From contig AGAU01000043.1 of the NCBI GenBank assembly GCA_000224765.2, forward strand, positions 1 through 64,000: a stretch of DNA of 64,000 bases, in the 5' to 3' direction. Below are positions 36,881 to 48,555 of this stretch, one piece after another. Every line of letters starts with the position of its first letter. The first letter of the stretch is position 1. The notes beneath the pieces were generated by a model. That model saw only the letters and a program-made list of their open reading frames with translations. It was not told the DNA's origin and searched no databases. A program made the position numbers and the translations under genes. Source of the stretch: SAR324 cluster bacterium JCVI-SC AAA005. GTDB lineage: Bacteria > SAR324 > NAC60-12.

Positions 36881-37345
36881 TCAATCATGGGCAGGCATTG
36901 GCCAAAAATTTGGATCCAAGATCTCGTTATAAGAAAATGGGCAATGTTGTGGAAATTGGTTTTTGCTAACCCTGTTTCTAACTCTGCTCTGATCAAAGCT
37001 TGCTGGTACGCTGTGCTAACTTTCTGTGAAAATATGTCTTTCAGGCTGGGGCTGTCTTCAAGCAAGTCCTCAACCTGAGCACGCTGCTCGACAATTGTCA
37101 GACACCAGCTATTACTTTGCAGAGCCCGCTGAAATTGTCATTTGAGCAGGTAAAGAAATAGCACGATCAAGCGATTTTGAAGTTATCGATGTTCGCTACG
37201 GCTCATGCCTTCGAGTTCCTCAAAAAGGTGTGCTGTTTCAAGTTTTTCCCAATTTCCTGAGGGAAGCACCCACCTGCTTCTGTTGCTCCAGCCAACTCAA
37301 GTAATCCTGTTCGTACAAATTCTCTTGCGACATTTTGTGTTCCAT
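36881..37345 (-). pseudogene. DUF29-family gene with stops and a frameshift
   Basis: Reading the minus strand from 37345 gives MSQENLYEQDYLSWLEQQKQ, then (in shifted frame) LFEELEGMSRSEHR, TAA, LQNRLIVLFLYLLK, TGA (Trp codon lost), QFQRALQSNSW, VEDLLEDSPSLKDIF, and again in another frame FSYNEILDPNFWP. These are the ordered blocks of DUF29, a small family of unknown function common in cyanobacteria and proteobacteria. At least two in-frame stops and two frameshifts are present. A second, also broken DUF29 is at 47933-48385. No other gene is seen in the DNA up to 37606. Confidence 0.7.
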
Positions 37346-37606
37346 TGACGAAGAGGTCTTCTTTCAAATCCCGTACACGGACCTGAAACTGTGCTGGCCC
37401 TTGATGAGTCACCAATATCCGAAAATCAAGTCGCAAATCCCTCCAAACTACACCACCCAAAATTTTCAGTGAAGGCTCTCAAGGTTTGAATATAAGCGTG
37501 ACATTTTCAGGGCTCATCACGCTCTGAATGTATCAAATCAGCAGACAGGATAGAAACGGGTTAATGCTATATTTGAGATCTAAGAAAGCGAGCTGAAAAA
37601 CCTCGC

Positions 37607-38047
37607 TTAAAACCGCACAACCTCGAAACCCACGGTGGTAGCAGTATTGAACATCACCGTATCCGCAGTGACCAAAATTGTAATGCCAATGCTGCTAGCG
37701 AGTGCTAAATGAAGCACATCCAGCGTTCGGAGGGGGTGCTCAGCATAACTGACAATCAGGCATGTTGCCTCATCAAAGTGTGCTTCATTCACTGGATATC
37801 GTTGTAACCACCCGCGATCTGTATCTTCGAGAAATGCGGTAAACAGCAAAGATTCAAGCTCAAAAGTCAAATTCACCATACTTCTGCGCTGGCTCAATAA
37901 AGACCGCATTTATGTGACAGTAAGGCTGCTGATTACCGCAATATCTAGTCCCTGAAGGAAGGCTACAACAGCTTCTGAATTGGGCTCGTTAAGATACCAC
38001 TTCGCTAGTGTACTAGTATCAAGATAAGCACGACACTCAGCGCACAT
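37607..38047 (-). pseudogene. PIN-domain (VapC-type) toxin with one in-frame TAA
   Basis: From ATG 38047 the frame reads YLDTSTLAKWYLNEPNSEA (PIN N-terminus with the first Asp), then a TAA after SSLTVT, and continues from Met to the end with DVLHLALASSIGITILVTAD (third acidic cluster) and VGFEVVRF. Total length 146 codons, normal for VapC. The TAA occurs where Glu is usual, consistent with GAA-to-TAA. Only the C-terminal 100 residues have an intact frame, so the toxin is probably dead. No intact antitoxin is next to it. Confidence 0.65.
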
Positions 38048-38335
38048 CACACTCTGTGCGAATCAGTTCAACCGAAGGTGTTTGCAACAGTTGCATACAC
38101 TTTCGAAGATCTGCGTGATCGGGCAAAGCCCGATACTGTGAAAGATGTGTCAGTTGAGACCCTTTCAAACTCAGATCAATATCGGAACCTTCCTTTGCAT
38201 TTCCTTTGGCTCGAGAGTCTAAAGTCACATCTCTCAGACCTCAGGATACCCAACAAATACTTGCTGGAGGCGCTCAGTGGTACGTTTGCTGAGTCCAATT
38301 GGCTCTGTCATTTGCTAAGAACTGAGAATTGCTGA
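38037..38335 (-). pseudogene. Nucleotidyltransferase (MNT-type) remnant
   Basis: The block DSRAKGNAKEGSDIDLSLKG is the GSRAxG...GSDIDL nucleotidyltransferase signature with its first Gly lost. The upstream part TTERLQQVFVGYP lies in a different phase with stops between. Downstream, no acceptable C-terminal domain is found. It follows the HI0074-like remnant, matching the usual two-gene arrangement. Confidence 0.55.
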
Positions 38336-38725
38336 AGTGTTTTCCGAAGTATTTCAAAATGACCGAGGTAGCGATTGCAAATGTTGACTAAAATTTGCTG
38401 TGCACTTTCGTCATTATAGGTGTGCACTGTCAAATTACGATCTTGCAGCATCCAATCTTCCACATCAAGAATCAGCCCTCGCTCGAAAGCCACATGGCGT
38501 ATCTCATGATCCATGCAATCCGGAGTTGCCCTGAAAAAGCAGATAGGCTCGCAGCATATTCCCAGCCAATTCATAGGTGTACTTAAAGGCTTTGATCAGC
38601 CCCTGTGCTTCCAATTCATTCAACTCCAATCTTTGACAAGATTGCTCTAGCTTTTCAAGTGCACGTTCAAAGTTTTGCTGAAGCTGTTGCCAACGGATAT
38701 CAGAATTATTTGTTGGGGTTACCAT
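38308..38725 (-). pseudogene. HI0074-type nucleotidyltransferase-binding protein, frameshifted
   Basis: From ATG 38725 (MVTPTNNSDIRWQQLQQNF) the first frame runs to LIKAFKYTYELAGNMLRAYL and ends near GNSGLHGS. After a frameshift around 38500 the rest appears: IRHVAFERGLILDVEDW, NLTVHTYNDESAQQI, and a helical C-terminus. These are the blocks of the all-helical partner (HI0074 family) that binds the MNT nucleotidyltransferase encoded after it. Confidence 0.65.
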
Positions 38726-38933
38726 TGCAATCTATACACTTCAATCAGGATTATCTCTTCCTCTCCTTCCTTACCTGCAATCATCAGTTGGCGTGGATAA
38801 AATGAGCAATCTATAACTGCAGAAGTAGTTTCTCTGATTTGCTAACAGAGGTTTCCTTGCATCTTGACTAAAGGAATTGACTTCACTACAAATTTTTCAA
38901 CCTAAGACAACTAATACTAAACTGCAGAGACAC

Positions 38934-39420
38934 ATGTAAAAAGTGAATATGCATCAAGCCAAGACTCACCTTTCTAGATATGTGGACTTAGCTGCAGGTG
39001 GAGAAGAAATTCTCATTGCGCGCGGGCAAACCTATTGCCCTGCCAACAGAACAACCGCAACAAAGGGCCTTGGGTCTGGGAAAGGCACATTTCGGGATTC
39101 CTGATCAATTTGATACTATCCATCAAGACTTGATTGAACAGATTTCCCAACAAAAACTTGATGGGTCCGCGCTTTTTTCTGCTCGACAAGCACATTTTCC
39201 TCGAAGCACTGTTGGACTTAGACCAGTTGCCAGTTGTTATTCAGATTGAACTAATGAACCCCACTAACAATGTTTGGTTTAGTGTGGCCAGCATCCGGGA
39301 AATTGTCATCAAGTCTTCTCTGGGCCGTGACGACTTCAGTTTCAACTCAATAGAAATCCATCAACTTGCTATGGAGATCAGTTTTACTGAGTTACCTAAC
39401 AATACTACTCACTTGTAATT
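38934..39420 (+). pseudogene. Phd antitoxin + PIN toxin module, degenerate
   Basis: The Phd-like antitoxin begins ATG TAA at 38934 (expected Met-Gln) and continues KVNMHQAKTHLSRYVDLAAGG, followed by a frameshift near 39025 into RAGKPIALPTEQPQQ and IPDQFDTIHQDLIEQ. The toxin follows from about 39165 with LLDKHIFLEALLDLDQ, WFSVASIREIVIKSSLG and ends at TTHL, shorter than usual. An early CAA-to-TAA change, a frameshift and a truncated toxin make the module non-functional. Confidence 0.65.
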
Positions 39421-39537
39421 CGGCACTGGGACCCTGTTCACCTAAAGTTCAGTTGCTGAATTGGATATTCTTAAGGCCACATCTCAACGCAAAGTCATCA
39501 TTAGGAACAAGCTCCAATTTCCACAAATAAACAGAAC

Positions 39538-40613
<1,076 letters not shown>

Positions 40614-40629
40614 GCTGGTTCATACTGGG

Positions 40630-41115
40630 TTACTCCAAAAGAAGCTCAATTAGCTTTGGAAAACCTGGCACTCGCCTGGAAGACTCCAGTTCCCCAAATG
40701 GAGTAAAGAAGCGCATTTTCCCATCTTCTGAACAAAGCCAGAATTCCTCTGCACCGGCTTGGAAATACAACTTCCGCTTTTCGGTCATTTGTATCTCTGA
40801 GTTGCCAGGAAACATCACCTCAACGCAAATCTCTGGATCCACTATAGCATACAAGGCACCTCGACTTGCCAAAGCTCGTTCCCGAGAAATCCAAACAACA
40901 TCTGGAGAACGCACCACATCTTCTGTTTCCACTGCCAATCCTGGAGGACAGTAACCTTCTGGGAGAAACTCTTTTAGAAGTAAAAGAATTTACTCAACAT
41001 AAAATGAATGTTCCATCCTTACTGCGTTCATCACAACCTCTCCGTAGCGATTTAATTCAAGTTTATAGGGTAGGTTTTGTAAAATCGGATCATCACATAC
41101 TTCTTGCCAGTTCAT
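40630..41115 (-). pseudogene. Uma2/DUF820-family protein, second copy, one in-frame TAA
   Basis: From ATG 41115 (MNWQEVCDDPILQNLPYK) the frame matches the intact copy at 49499-49984 over its full 161 residues, except that TAA follows HSFYVE. The remaining part, from LLLKEFLPEGYCPP through DPEICVEVMFPGN to FPKLIELLLE, is undamaged. DNA similarity to the intact copy is high and extends about 55 bases upstream of the ATG, which points to a duplicated or mobile unit. An internal restart could give about 102 residues, but the N-terminal part would be lost. Confidence 0.75.
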
Positions 41116-41345
41116 TGTCTACCTTTCAAAAGTTGAGAACTGAAATTCTGAGGTATTCTTTCAAAGATTTCTCTTAATCATGCCTGATTTTTTGATACGC
41201 GTGATCTGATGACGCGTATCTTTCGGATTGAATGTAGTTTCGAAGCTCTGCCAATTCTTCCATAGGACCTTGAGCAAATGAAATGAGATTTTCTAAAAAA
41301 GATCTACAATAAAACTCATATTCTCAGTATTTTAAAAAACTTTTT

Positions 41346-42245
41346 TCAGAAATATCCTTCTTGTTTTTTCTTTTCCATTGATCCGACCTGATCCTGATCA
41401 ATCAAACGCCCTTGCCTCTCCGAACTTCTTGATTGGAGCATCTCTTCCAATAACTCCTCGACACTCTGGGCAGTTGATTCAATGCCTCCAGTTAAGGGAT
41501 AACAACCAAGGGTCCGGAAGCGAATTATCCGGTTTTCAGCCATCTCTCCTGGTTCCAAGGGCATTCTCTCATCATCAACCATCAGCCAGGTCCCTTGACG
41601 CTGAACCACTGGCCGTTCCTTGGCAAAGTAAAGCGGAACTACTGGAATCTGCTCCTGCAGGATGTAGAGCCAGACATCCAGCTCCGTCCAGTTTGACAGC
41701 GGAAAAACGCGCATGCTCTCTGCTAGCTGCAGGCGTCCGTTATAGAGTTGCCAAAGCTCTGGTCGCTGCCCCTTTGGATCCCATTGATGATGTGTGTTGC
41801 GGAAAGAAAATACCCGCTCCTTGGCGCGGGAGCCCTCCTCATCTCTCCGGGCTCCACCAAAGATGCCATCGTACTGGCCCTTGTCCAACGCCTGGCGCAG
41901 CGCTTGGGTCTTCATCACATCGGTATGCACCCGACTCCCGTGACTGAAGGGACCGATTCCCTGATCAAGGCCTTCCTGGTTGGTATGAACAAGCAACTCC
42001 AGCCCAAGACGCTTTACTGTTTGATCCCGAAACTGGATCATGTCTTTAAATTTCCAGGTGGTGTCAACATGCAGCAACGGAAACGGCAACTTGCCGGGAG
42101 CAAAGGCCTTGAGCGCCAGTTGCAGTAAAACTGAAGAGTCCTTACCAATCGAATAGAGCAGCACCGGACGTTCAAATTGAGCAACAGCTTCCCGGAAAAT
42201 GTATATACTCTCTGCCTCGAGTTGCTTCAAGTGTTCAGACATCAT
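41346..42245 (-). CDS. cysD: Sulfate adenylyltransferase subunit 2 (CysD)
   Basis: 299 residues. PP-loop ATPase [10 protein letters not shown] (residues 32-41) preceded by RPVLLY; downstream [20 protein letters not shown] and [11 protein letters not shown] are diagnostic of CysD. It forms ATP sulfurylase with CysN and converts sulfate plus ATP to APS. The start overlaps the cysNC stop as ATGA. The pair is intact in the middle of a decayed region and provides activated sulfate for assimilation or for sulfation of glycans. Confidence 0.95.
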   Translation of the reverse strand: MMSEHLKQLEAESIYIFREAVAQFERPVLLYSIGKDSSVLLQLALKAFAPGKLPFPLLHVDTTWKFKDMIQFRDQTVKRLGLELLVHTNQEGLDQGIGPFSHGSRVHTDVMKTQALRQALDKGQYDGIFGGARRDEEGSRAKERVFSFRNTHHQWDPKGQRPELWQLYNGRLQLAESMRVFPLSNWTELDVWLYILQEQIPVVPLYFAKERPVVQRQGTWLMVDDERMPLEPGEMAENRIIRFRTLGCYPLTGGIESTAQSVEELLEEMLQSRSSERQGRLIDQDQVGSMEKKKQEGYF

Positions 42246-44089
42246 GATAACCTCAGGGCATTGAGCAGGTACTTCAGGTTTTTTTCCTGACTATTCTGGT
42301 GGGTGTTCAAGACCAATTCAGGATGATCTGGAGGTTCATAAGGTGAAGAAATGCCGGTGAAATTTGGCAACTTGCCGTCTCTGGCCAACTTGTAGAGTCC
42401 CTTGGGATCCCGCTCCTCACAGACTTCGATGGGGGTATTCACAAAAACCTCAATGAACTCTCCGATATCCAGTAGCTCTCGCACCTGCTGTCGCTCACTC
42501 CGAAAGGGAGAGATGAAGGAAACCAGCACGATCAAGCCAGCCTCCAGCATCAACTTGGAGATTTCTCCCACGCGCCGAATATTCTCTGCTCGGTCTTCTT
42601 CCTGAAAACCAAGGTCCCGGTTGAGTCCGTGGCGGACGTTGTCGCCATCAAGCAAATAGGTGTGATAGCCCAGCTCCGCTAGTCGTTGTTCGAGTGCATT
42701 GGCCAGGGTTGACTTTCCGGAACCACTCAAGCCCGTGAACCAGAGCACTCTCGGTGTCTGTCCCTTGAGTTGAGAGCGGACGGACTTGTCCACCCTGCTC
42801 TGGTGCCGGACAACTTGACGCGATGCCGTGGCAGTGATCATTCCCGCAGCAATCGTGTTGTCAGTTACTCGATCCACCAGGATAAAAGAGCCTGTGGCTG
42901 GCAGGTCCTCATAGCGATCACAGGGGGTGGCTTTCTCCAAGGCTAATTCACAGCGGCCCATGTCATTGCGTTCCAGTTGGGGCGAAGGAAGTTCCTGCAT
43001 GGTCTGAATTTCCAAGCGATGCAGCAAGCGTTTGATCGTCGCTGGTACAGCGACCGTCCCAAGACGCAGTTCATAGCGTTTCCCGGGTCGCAACGGCTGA
43101 TCTCCAAACCAGACGAGGTTAGCTTCAAACTGATCGGTGACAATCATCGGTTCTTCCTTCTTAAGAACAAGGACTTCTCCGCGACTGAGATCAGTTTCTT
43201 TCTCCAGCACAATGGTGACCGCCTCTCCTCGCTCAGCGGATGGCTGTTCCCCATGGACCCCTATAATCTGCTGAACTCGATTGTTGGCCTGGGACGGCAA
43301 CACCAGCACCTCTTCTCCAACAGCAATATGACCGGCAGTGACCGTTCCCATGTAGCCCCGAAAATCCTGGTGAGGCCGACTGACGAACTGGACAGGGAAG
43401 CGGAAAGGCTCTCCCTCGATGGAAGTTTGAATCTCGACTTCCTCCAGCCAGTTTAGCAGGGTTGGTCCCTCGTACCACTCCGTATGTGCCGATCGATGGA
43501 CGACATTGGCGCCAGTCACAGCGGAGATCGGGAAGCAATAAAGCTCCTTCAGACCAAGTTGTTGCCCAAGAGATTGGATCTGCTTTTCCATTTGCAGGTA
43601 GGTCTCCTGATGATAGTCGATCAGGTCAAGCTTGTTGACCACGACTGCCACGTGCTGGAGTCCGAGCAAGCGAACAACTACAAAGTGGCGACGTGTTTGG
43701 GAGAGCACACCCTTGCGGGCATCGACCAGTAGGAGAGCGAGTTGACAGTGGGAAGCACCCGTGACCATGTTGGCGGTGTACTGCTCATGGCCAGGGGTGT
43801 CAGCGACAATGAACTTACGCTGCTTGGTGCTGAAGTAGCGGTAAGCAACATCGATCGTGATGCCCTGTTCCCGCTCGGCCTGCAAACCATCCAACAGCAA
43901 GGAGAGATCTGGTTCAGCTAGGCTCCTTTTGAGCTGATCGGATTTGATGGTTGCCAGTTGGTCATCAGGGACCAATCCAGCATCATAGAGCAAACGACCG
44001 ATCAGAGTACTCTTGCCATCATCCACGCTCCCGCAGGTCAGGAAGCGGAGCAGATCTTTCTGGAGGTGTTTTTCAAGAAGGGGAGGCAT
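42242..44089 (-). CDS. cysNC: Bifunctional sulfate adenylyltransferase subunit 1 / APS kinase (CysNC)
   Basis: 615 residues. The N-terminal GTPase domain has [10 protein letters not shown] (residues 20-29), DTPGHEQY and NKLD, followed by EF-Tu-like beta domains. The C-terminal APS kinase domain has GLSGSGKS at 453-460 and the [10 protein letters not shown] block with the conserved Ser. CysN stimulates ATP sulfurylase (with CysD) by GTP hydrolysis, and the fused kinase makes PAPS. PAPS output rather than APS reduction is suggested by the fusion. A carbohydrate sulfotransferase is not seen in this window. Confidence 0.95.
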   Translation of the reverse strand: MPPLLEKHLQKDLLRFLTCGSVDDGKSTLIGRLLYDAGLVPDDQLATIKSDQLKRSLAEPDLSLLLDGLQAEREQGITIDVAYRYFSTKQRKFIVADTPGHEQYTANMVTGASHCQLALLLVDARKGVLSQTRRHFVVVRLLGLQHVAVVVNKLDLIDYHQETYLQMEKQIQSLGQQLGLKELYCFPISAVTGANVVHRSAHTEWYEGPTLLNWLEEVEIQTSIEGEPFRFPVQFVSRPHQDFRGYMGTVTAGHIAVGEEVLVLPSQANNRVQQIIGVHGEQPSAERGEAVTIVLEKETDLSRGEVLVLKKEEPMIVTDQFEANLVWFGDQPLRPGKRYELRLGTVAVPATIKRLLHRLEIQTMQELPSPQLERNDMGRCELALEKATPCDRYEDLPATGSFILVDRVTDNTIAAGMITATASRQVVRHQSRVDKSVRSQLKGQTPRVLWFTGLSGSGKSTLANALEQRLAELGYHTYLLDGDNVRHGLNRDLGFQEEDRAENIRRVGEISKLMLEAGLIVLVSFISPFRSERQQVRELLDIGEFIEVFVNTPIEVCEERDPKGLYKLARDGKLPNFTGISSPYEPPDHPELVLNTHQNSQEKNLKYLLNALRLS

Positions 44090-44410
44090 AAGTCAGGCGA
44101 AATTAGAATGTAGAGGGTTGATTTTCCCAAATTCACAACAATTTTACCAATCCAGCGCTAATAGTTCCTTGGGCCAAGAGCATGCCGGCAATTCATTTCA
44201 AGGTGTCCGCTTTGGATTCGGCAATATCTCTCTTTAAATCTGCAATGATTTGTGATTGACCCAATTGGTTTTTTTTTGCAGAAGGGTTCGATATTTTGTT
44301 AGGTTTCCCTATGTATCTCTGCAATGTCAATTTGTACATTGGCAATATACTGTTTTGTTGCCAGATCGTTCTCAATCAGGGTGCGCAACAACATGACAAT
44401 TCCGCTGTTT
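44090..44410. other. 320 bases without an intact gene
   Basis: Upstream of cysNC on the minus strand. A short open frame (44193-44375) ending in ADLKRDIAESKADTLK has coiled-coil-like composition but no recognised family. It is probably the remains of another small gene. The cysNC-cysD promoter should lie here, but I cannot place it with confidence. Confidence 0.35.
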
Positions 44411-44733
44411 TTACCGTAGAACAATTCCTACCCGATCGATGTGCTCTTTTAGATCTTTGTTCTGAATTGTTCTTAGATCACCGGGGCCACTTTATAGGAC
44501 AGCATCAAGTCATCAATAGCAGACTTTAGTTGCAGCATGTTCGAGAAATTCAATTGGGCTCCTTTGAGAGCAAGATCAATGTCAGAAGAATACTGATGAC
44601 GACTCATTGCCCGAGAGCCAAAGAGAATGATTTGTTCAACTGCGGGATGTGATCGGAGGACGCTACCTAGTTTCTTGATAGTTTCGGAAGAGAGTCCACC
44701 GGGGATGGCTAGTTCTTCTGTAGTGGACTTCAT
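44411..44733 (-). pseudogene. Nucleotidyltransferase (MNT-type), frameshifted near its end
   Basis: From ATG 44733 the protein reads cleanly for 85 residues: ETIKKLGSVLRSHPAVEQI, then LFGSRAMSRHQYSSDIDLAL, the nucleotidyltransferase signature, and SAIDDLMLSYKV. It then stops at TAA. In a shifted frame the expected end IQNKDLKEHIDRVGIVL follows down to 44411. One small indel near 44480 is enough to explain the break. The N-terminal catalytic part could still be made. Its HI0074-type partner lies directly upstream, overlapping by four bases, and is itself broken. Confidence 0.7.
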
Positions 44734-45146
44734 GGGGATTCCACCAACTTTACAATCGTTTGTTGAAATTGCAGGAATTGTCGGTGGTAGGAATTCTGGA
44801 TTTCTGCGAACGCTTGTTCTGCATTGATCTGATCACAGGCATGAGAAGTCAAGTTCCTAGCAATGATCATGCTTATCCAGATCTCTCCGTCTTCAATCAA
44901 TCTGTTTTAAAAGGCTTCTCTGGTGGCATCTCTGGAACCGTGAATCGTGGCTCCCTGGTACTCAAAAAAACCCTTCATCACCTTCCTAGCTAGCTCGTGG
45001 GTGTATTCAAAGACTTGAATCAAAGCCTGTTTCTCAAGCAGAATGAGTTCTCGCTCTTTGCTCAGGAGCACCGCATCATTCAACTGAGCAAGCGCTAGCT
45101 GGAAGTTGTTAAAGCGCTGAATCTAACGAATTCCAGAATCAGTCAT
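44730..45146 (-). pseudogene. HI0074-type partner protein with two in-frame stops
   Basis: From ATG 45146 the frame reads MTDSGIR, TAG, IQRFNNFQLALAQLND, then EKQALIQVFEYTHELARKV, GATIHGSRDATREAF, TAA, NRLIEDGEIWISMI, NLTSHACDQINAEQAF, to TGA at 44730. Length 138 codons and block order match the HI0074 family. Two nonsense mutations and no frameshift are present. The TGA overlaps the nucleotidyltransferase ATG. Confidence 0.7.
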
Positions 45147-45568
45147 AATTTTAATTCATCCAAAAAAAGAAAAGCAGTCGATCCATTCTGAATTTTTGAA
45201 GATATTTCTCTCAATCTGAATATCTAACTTCTAAAAAATTAAACAGCATTCCAAAATTGTACAGTAGCTTATTCTATTCGCGAATAATATTAAGATTCTG
45301 GAATTTTCCTAATCAAAAGTTATCTGAAACTTTGAAGATTCATATTAGCAAGTACTACTTTAAGTTGTATTTACATTTTTCTCTATCCATAGCGATACAG
45401 GTTTGATTTTAGGGCAACTTGCGTGTTGTCTGACAACATAACAAACAAGTATCGCATAACTGATTCAATAAATTGTTAGTAACAACTTGAGCTTCGAGGC
45501 TCAACGTAGTGGGATTATGAGCTAATTTATCACCAAAATGCATTCTAGCTGGATTCCTCTGAATTTCT
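45147..45568. other. 420-base gap upstream of the oligosaccharyltransferase
   Basis: AT-rich DNA between two divergently read units. It holds a perfect small palindrome GTTGTC-T-GACAAC at 45425-45437 about 130 bases before the oligosaccharyltransferase ATG. It could be an operator but is short enough to be chance. No clear sigma-70 promoter or strong Shine-Dalgarno precedes the ATG at 45569. Confidence 0.3.
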
Positions 45569-47791
45569 ATGACTACCAACTTCCGTAACGAATCTTCCGA
45601 GCAAGCCAAATCCAACTCTGCTCAATCCCTGCCTGAATGGCTTCAATCTCCATGGATGCCTAAGCTTCTCTTTGTAGTAGCCCTGCTAATTTGCTATGGC
45701 ATCTCAGTGAATGTGCGCTACCAGCAATTGGAAACCTGGAGAGCCAACCCACAGCAATTTTTTGTTGGTGAACAACCTCTGATGACCACACTCGATGCTC
45801 CTTTTTTTCTGCGTTGGGCAAAGGAGTATCGTGATGGGAAGTATTTCAGTTATGACAACAAGCGCTCTTATCCATCTGGTACCCAGTGGTTTAGAGAACA
45901 ACAAGCTGAAATCGTTGCTAGTGAAAATGGAACCCAAGCAGAGCCAACATTTCCTCCTGGGCGTTTGACTAGTCCCACAGCAATACCATTGCTCAGTTTC
46001 ATTGTTGCCATGATAAGTCCCTTCTTTGCGGGTAATCTCTACCTGGCTGGACACTGGTTGGTCATTCTAAGCGGAGGTCTGTTCATCCTGCCTTTAGGAC
46101 TCTACGGCTGGAGGCTAGGATACCCGATCGCGGGAATGCTCGGTGGGTTGATTGGAACTTTCTGCAGTGAGTACTTTGTGCGAGCCTCGATTGGAAGAAT
46201 TGACACTGACATGCTCAATATCTTTTTTCCAATCCTCGGGGCTTACTTCGTACTGCTAGCTTGCCAAGCCAAGCAAGAACGTTGGGTCTGGGCTTGGGCT
46301 GCGCTCGCTGGGTTGAGTATGAACCTCTTTGCGCTATGGTATGCTAAAACTGGATTTACATTAGGCTGTTTTCTCACACTACTGATTGGGCTGATCATCT
46401 GGCGCCGTACATCTCGACAAGTTTTACCTGCACTTGGGCTCTTTGTCTTTTTTGCAGGTCCCAGCCATTTGCTCAGTGGCCTTAGGGGTGTTCAAGGATT
46501 TTTGGGCAATTACCTATTTGTTGGTGCAGTCAAGGAAGCCCAAGCGCAGGAGGTAGTCAATCCTGTAACCTTCCCAAACGTCTTCAACACAATCTCTGAG
46601 GCGGCTAAGGTACCGATGAGCGAGGTCCTGCAGCAAGTCCTGAGTGAACCCACTTGGGGTTGGCTTGGGTTGATCGCTTTCGCCCTGTTTGCCATTCGCT
46701 ATTGGCCAGCAGTCATTCCACTGTTGCCCATTTTCGCTTTGGGCCTGTTCGGCTTTCAATCCAGCCGCCGCTTTATCATGTTCCTGGCGCCCTTTGTAGG
46801 CTTTGGCCTGGGAGTATTGCTGACGATTGTGATTCGCCTTGCTTGGGAGTGGCTGAGATTACGACTGGAACCGGAAGATCACAATGCTGTTCAAAGCCAC
46901 CCTATCTTGGGCAACGCTAATCTGGTGGGACAGTTATTGATCTACGTTGGCTTATTTGGCAGCTGGACCTTTTTCGCACCACAAACTGCCGTCAGTTATG
47001 TGCCTGGACCTTCTATTCCACCACCCGTCTATCAAACCTTTGAGCAAGTCGAGCGGCTCGTTCCCAAAAATGGAGCCATCTACACATGGTGGGACTACGG
47101 CTATGCCATCACGGACAAAACAGAACGTGCGGTTTTTCATGATGGTGGTTCCCAGTTTAGTGGCCTCACCTACTTTGTGGCCCGCTCTTTCATTAGCAGT
47201 GAGCAGGAAGAAATGCGTCGAATTATCGGCTTCCTTGCTTCCCAGGGTGGCGGCGGAATCCACCGCTTCAACAAGAGCAAAGACACCCTGCTGCGTGAGG
47301 TTTATTCCGGTAAGTACAAGCCACGTGAGCCGATCTATGTTTTCTACACCTACGACATGATCGGTAAGTTCTCCGCGCTCTTTTCAATTGGTTCCTGGAA
47401 TTTTGATACCCTAAAGAACAGCGTCAAGGGATACCAACGACTACAGTGTTCAAAGTTGGAAAATCAAGTGCTGACTTGTCAGGGAGTCACTGTCGACTTG
47501 AAGGAAGGGCTGGTCAATGGGCAGATCCCATTGCGCAGGCTGGTTCAGTCTATTCAAGGAAGAGAGACCAAGATCCAAGAATTGAAATCAGAAGGTCTGA
47601 GTCTCCAACTGATGATGCCCAATGAGCAGCAATTCAGTGAGATCTATCTGATGGAAGAAGCGGTCTGGGCTTCCAACTTCAATCAGATGTACCTTCTCGG
47701 TAACTACGACAAAGAAGTTTTTGAAGAAGTTTTCCACGCTTTCCCAATTGCACGCCTCTTCCGTCTGAAAGATTTGGACCCACTCGATTAG
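45569..47791 (+). CDS. STT3/PglB-type oligosaccharyltransferase
   Basis: 740 residues. A first membrane helix at about 33-48 is followed by Asp76 in the first external loop (TTLDAPFFLRW), the catalytic metal-binding Asp of STT3 proteins. A second acid pair, Asp212 and Asp214 in RIDTDMLNIF, a TISE motif at 341-344 (the SVSE/TIXE loop), and WWDYG at 507-511 complete the signature. Ten or more hydrophobic helices lie between, and the C-terminal 240 residues form a soluble domain. STT3/PglB transfers an oligosaccharide from a lipid carrier to asparagine in Asn-x-Ser/Thr, on the periplasmic side. It is on the plus strand, alone, flanked by decayed genes. Confidence 0.9.
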   Translation: MTTNFRNESSEQAKSNSAQSLPEWLQSPWMPKLLFVVALLICYGISVNVRYQQLETWRANPQQFFVGEQPLMTTLDAPFFLRWAKEYRDGKYFSYDNKRSYPSGTQWFREQQAEIVASENGTQAEPTFPPGRLTSPTAIPLLSFIVAMISPFFAGNLYLAGHWLVILSGGLFILPLGLYGWRLGYPIAGMLGGLIGTFCSEYFVRASIGRIDTDMLNIFFPILGAYFVLLACQAKQERWVWAWAALAGLSMNLFALWYAKTGFTLGCFLTLLIGLIIWRRTSRQVLPALGLFVFFAGPSHLLSGLRGVQGFLGNYLFVGAVKEAQAQEVVNPVTFPNVFNTISEAAKVPMSEVLQQVLSEPTWGWLGLIAFALFAIRYWPAVIPLLPIFALGLFGFQSSRRFIMFLAPFVGFGLGVLLTIVIRLAWEWLRLRLEPEDHNAVQSHPILGNANLVGQLLIYVGLFGSWTFFAPQTAVSYVPGPSIPPPVYQTFEQVERLVPKNGAIYTWWDYGYAITDKTERAVFHDGGSQFSGLTYFVARSFISSEQEEMRRIIGFLASQGGGGIHRFNKSKDTLLREVYSGKYKPREPIYVFYTYDMIGKFSALFSIGSWNFDTLKNSVKGYQRLQCSKLENQVLTCQGVTVDLKEGLVNGQIPLRRLVQSIQGRETKIQELKSEGLSLQLMMPNEQQFSEIYLMEEAVWASNFNQMYLLGNYDKEVFEEVFHAFPIARLFRLKDLDPLD

Positions 47792-47932
47792 AAGGTTAAG
47801 GGCGATCGACTCCTTTACATAGATTGAAGATCAGTTCAAAACTTTGTAAAAGTTGATCATACCCCCTGTGTAATTTAGAAGTAAATAACGAAAAAATATG
47901 GGTTTGAACATCAACTTGTTGAAGAGAAATTC

Positions 47933-48385
47933 ATGCTGTAGGAAAAAAAATTTTTAGCGTGGATCTAACAACAGAGTGAGTTGATACGCTAAGGGCGTTG
48001 GCAAGAAGTTGATCTGGATCACCTGATTGAAGAATTGGAAGACATTGGCAAGAGCAATCACTGTGAGTTAGAGAGCCGATTAGTTGTTCTGCTTGCCCAC
48101 TTTCTGAAGTGGAAATTTCAACTCAATCAACTCCAAGACCAATGGAGGGAATTCGATGGAAGAAGTTGGCGAAAAACCATTGTTGAGCAGCGAGTGCAAA
48201 TTGAGCGGTTGCTTAAGGAATGCCCCAGCCTCAGTTCTCATTTCGAAACCATTCTCCAACAGGCTTATCATACAGCGCTAAAATTGGCTTGCAAGGAAAC
48301 CCAAATGGACTCGTTACTCTTACCTTCTTGTCCCTTCTCCCCCAAGCAACTGCTAAACGAAAATTTCATGCCTAAATCGCGCTGA
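47933..48385 (+). pseudogene. DUF29-family gene with three in-frame stops in its N-terminal part
   Basis: The frame from ATG 47933 has TAG after two codons, then EKKFLAWI, TAA, QQSELIR, TAA, GRWQEVDLDHLIEELEDIG, all in phase. From 48035 (TTG) it is open for 116 residues: LLAHFLKWKFQLNQL, RSWRKTIVEQRVQIERLL, KECPSLSSHF, and a C-terminus CPFSPKQLLNENFMP. Alignment to DUF29 is end to end. The stops replace likely Tyr, Glu and Gln codons. A truncated product from the TTG is conceivable. Confidence 0.65.
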
Positions 48386-48555
48386 TTTCTCAATCAGATT
48401 GGTTGTTTTTAGTTCTAGTCCTGGCTGCGCCAAAAAAGTACTCAGTGTAAAGGCTGAATTGTTTTGCAGTTCTAAAGTCATTGGATTCAGATCAACGCAA
48501 TCAGTTCTAAAAGTCTCCGAAGCTCTCTCCATCGCAATAATGGGATTCCCGCTTT

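Noticed and set aside
37203..37460. 85-residue open frame on the minus strand
   Set aside because: Another frame of the same DNA encodes the DUF29 N-terminus, so this frame is an accident of decay.
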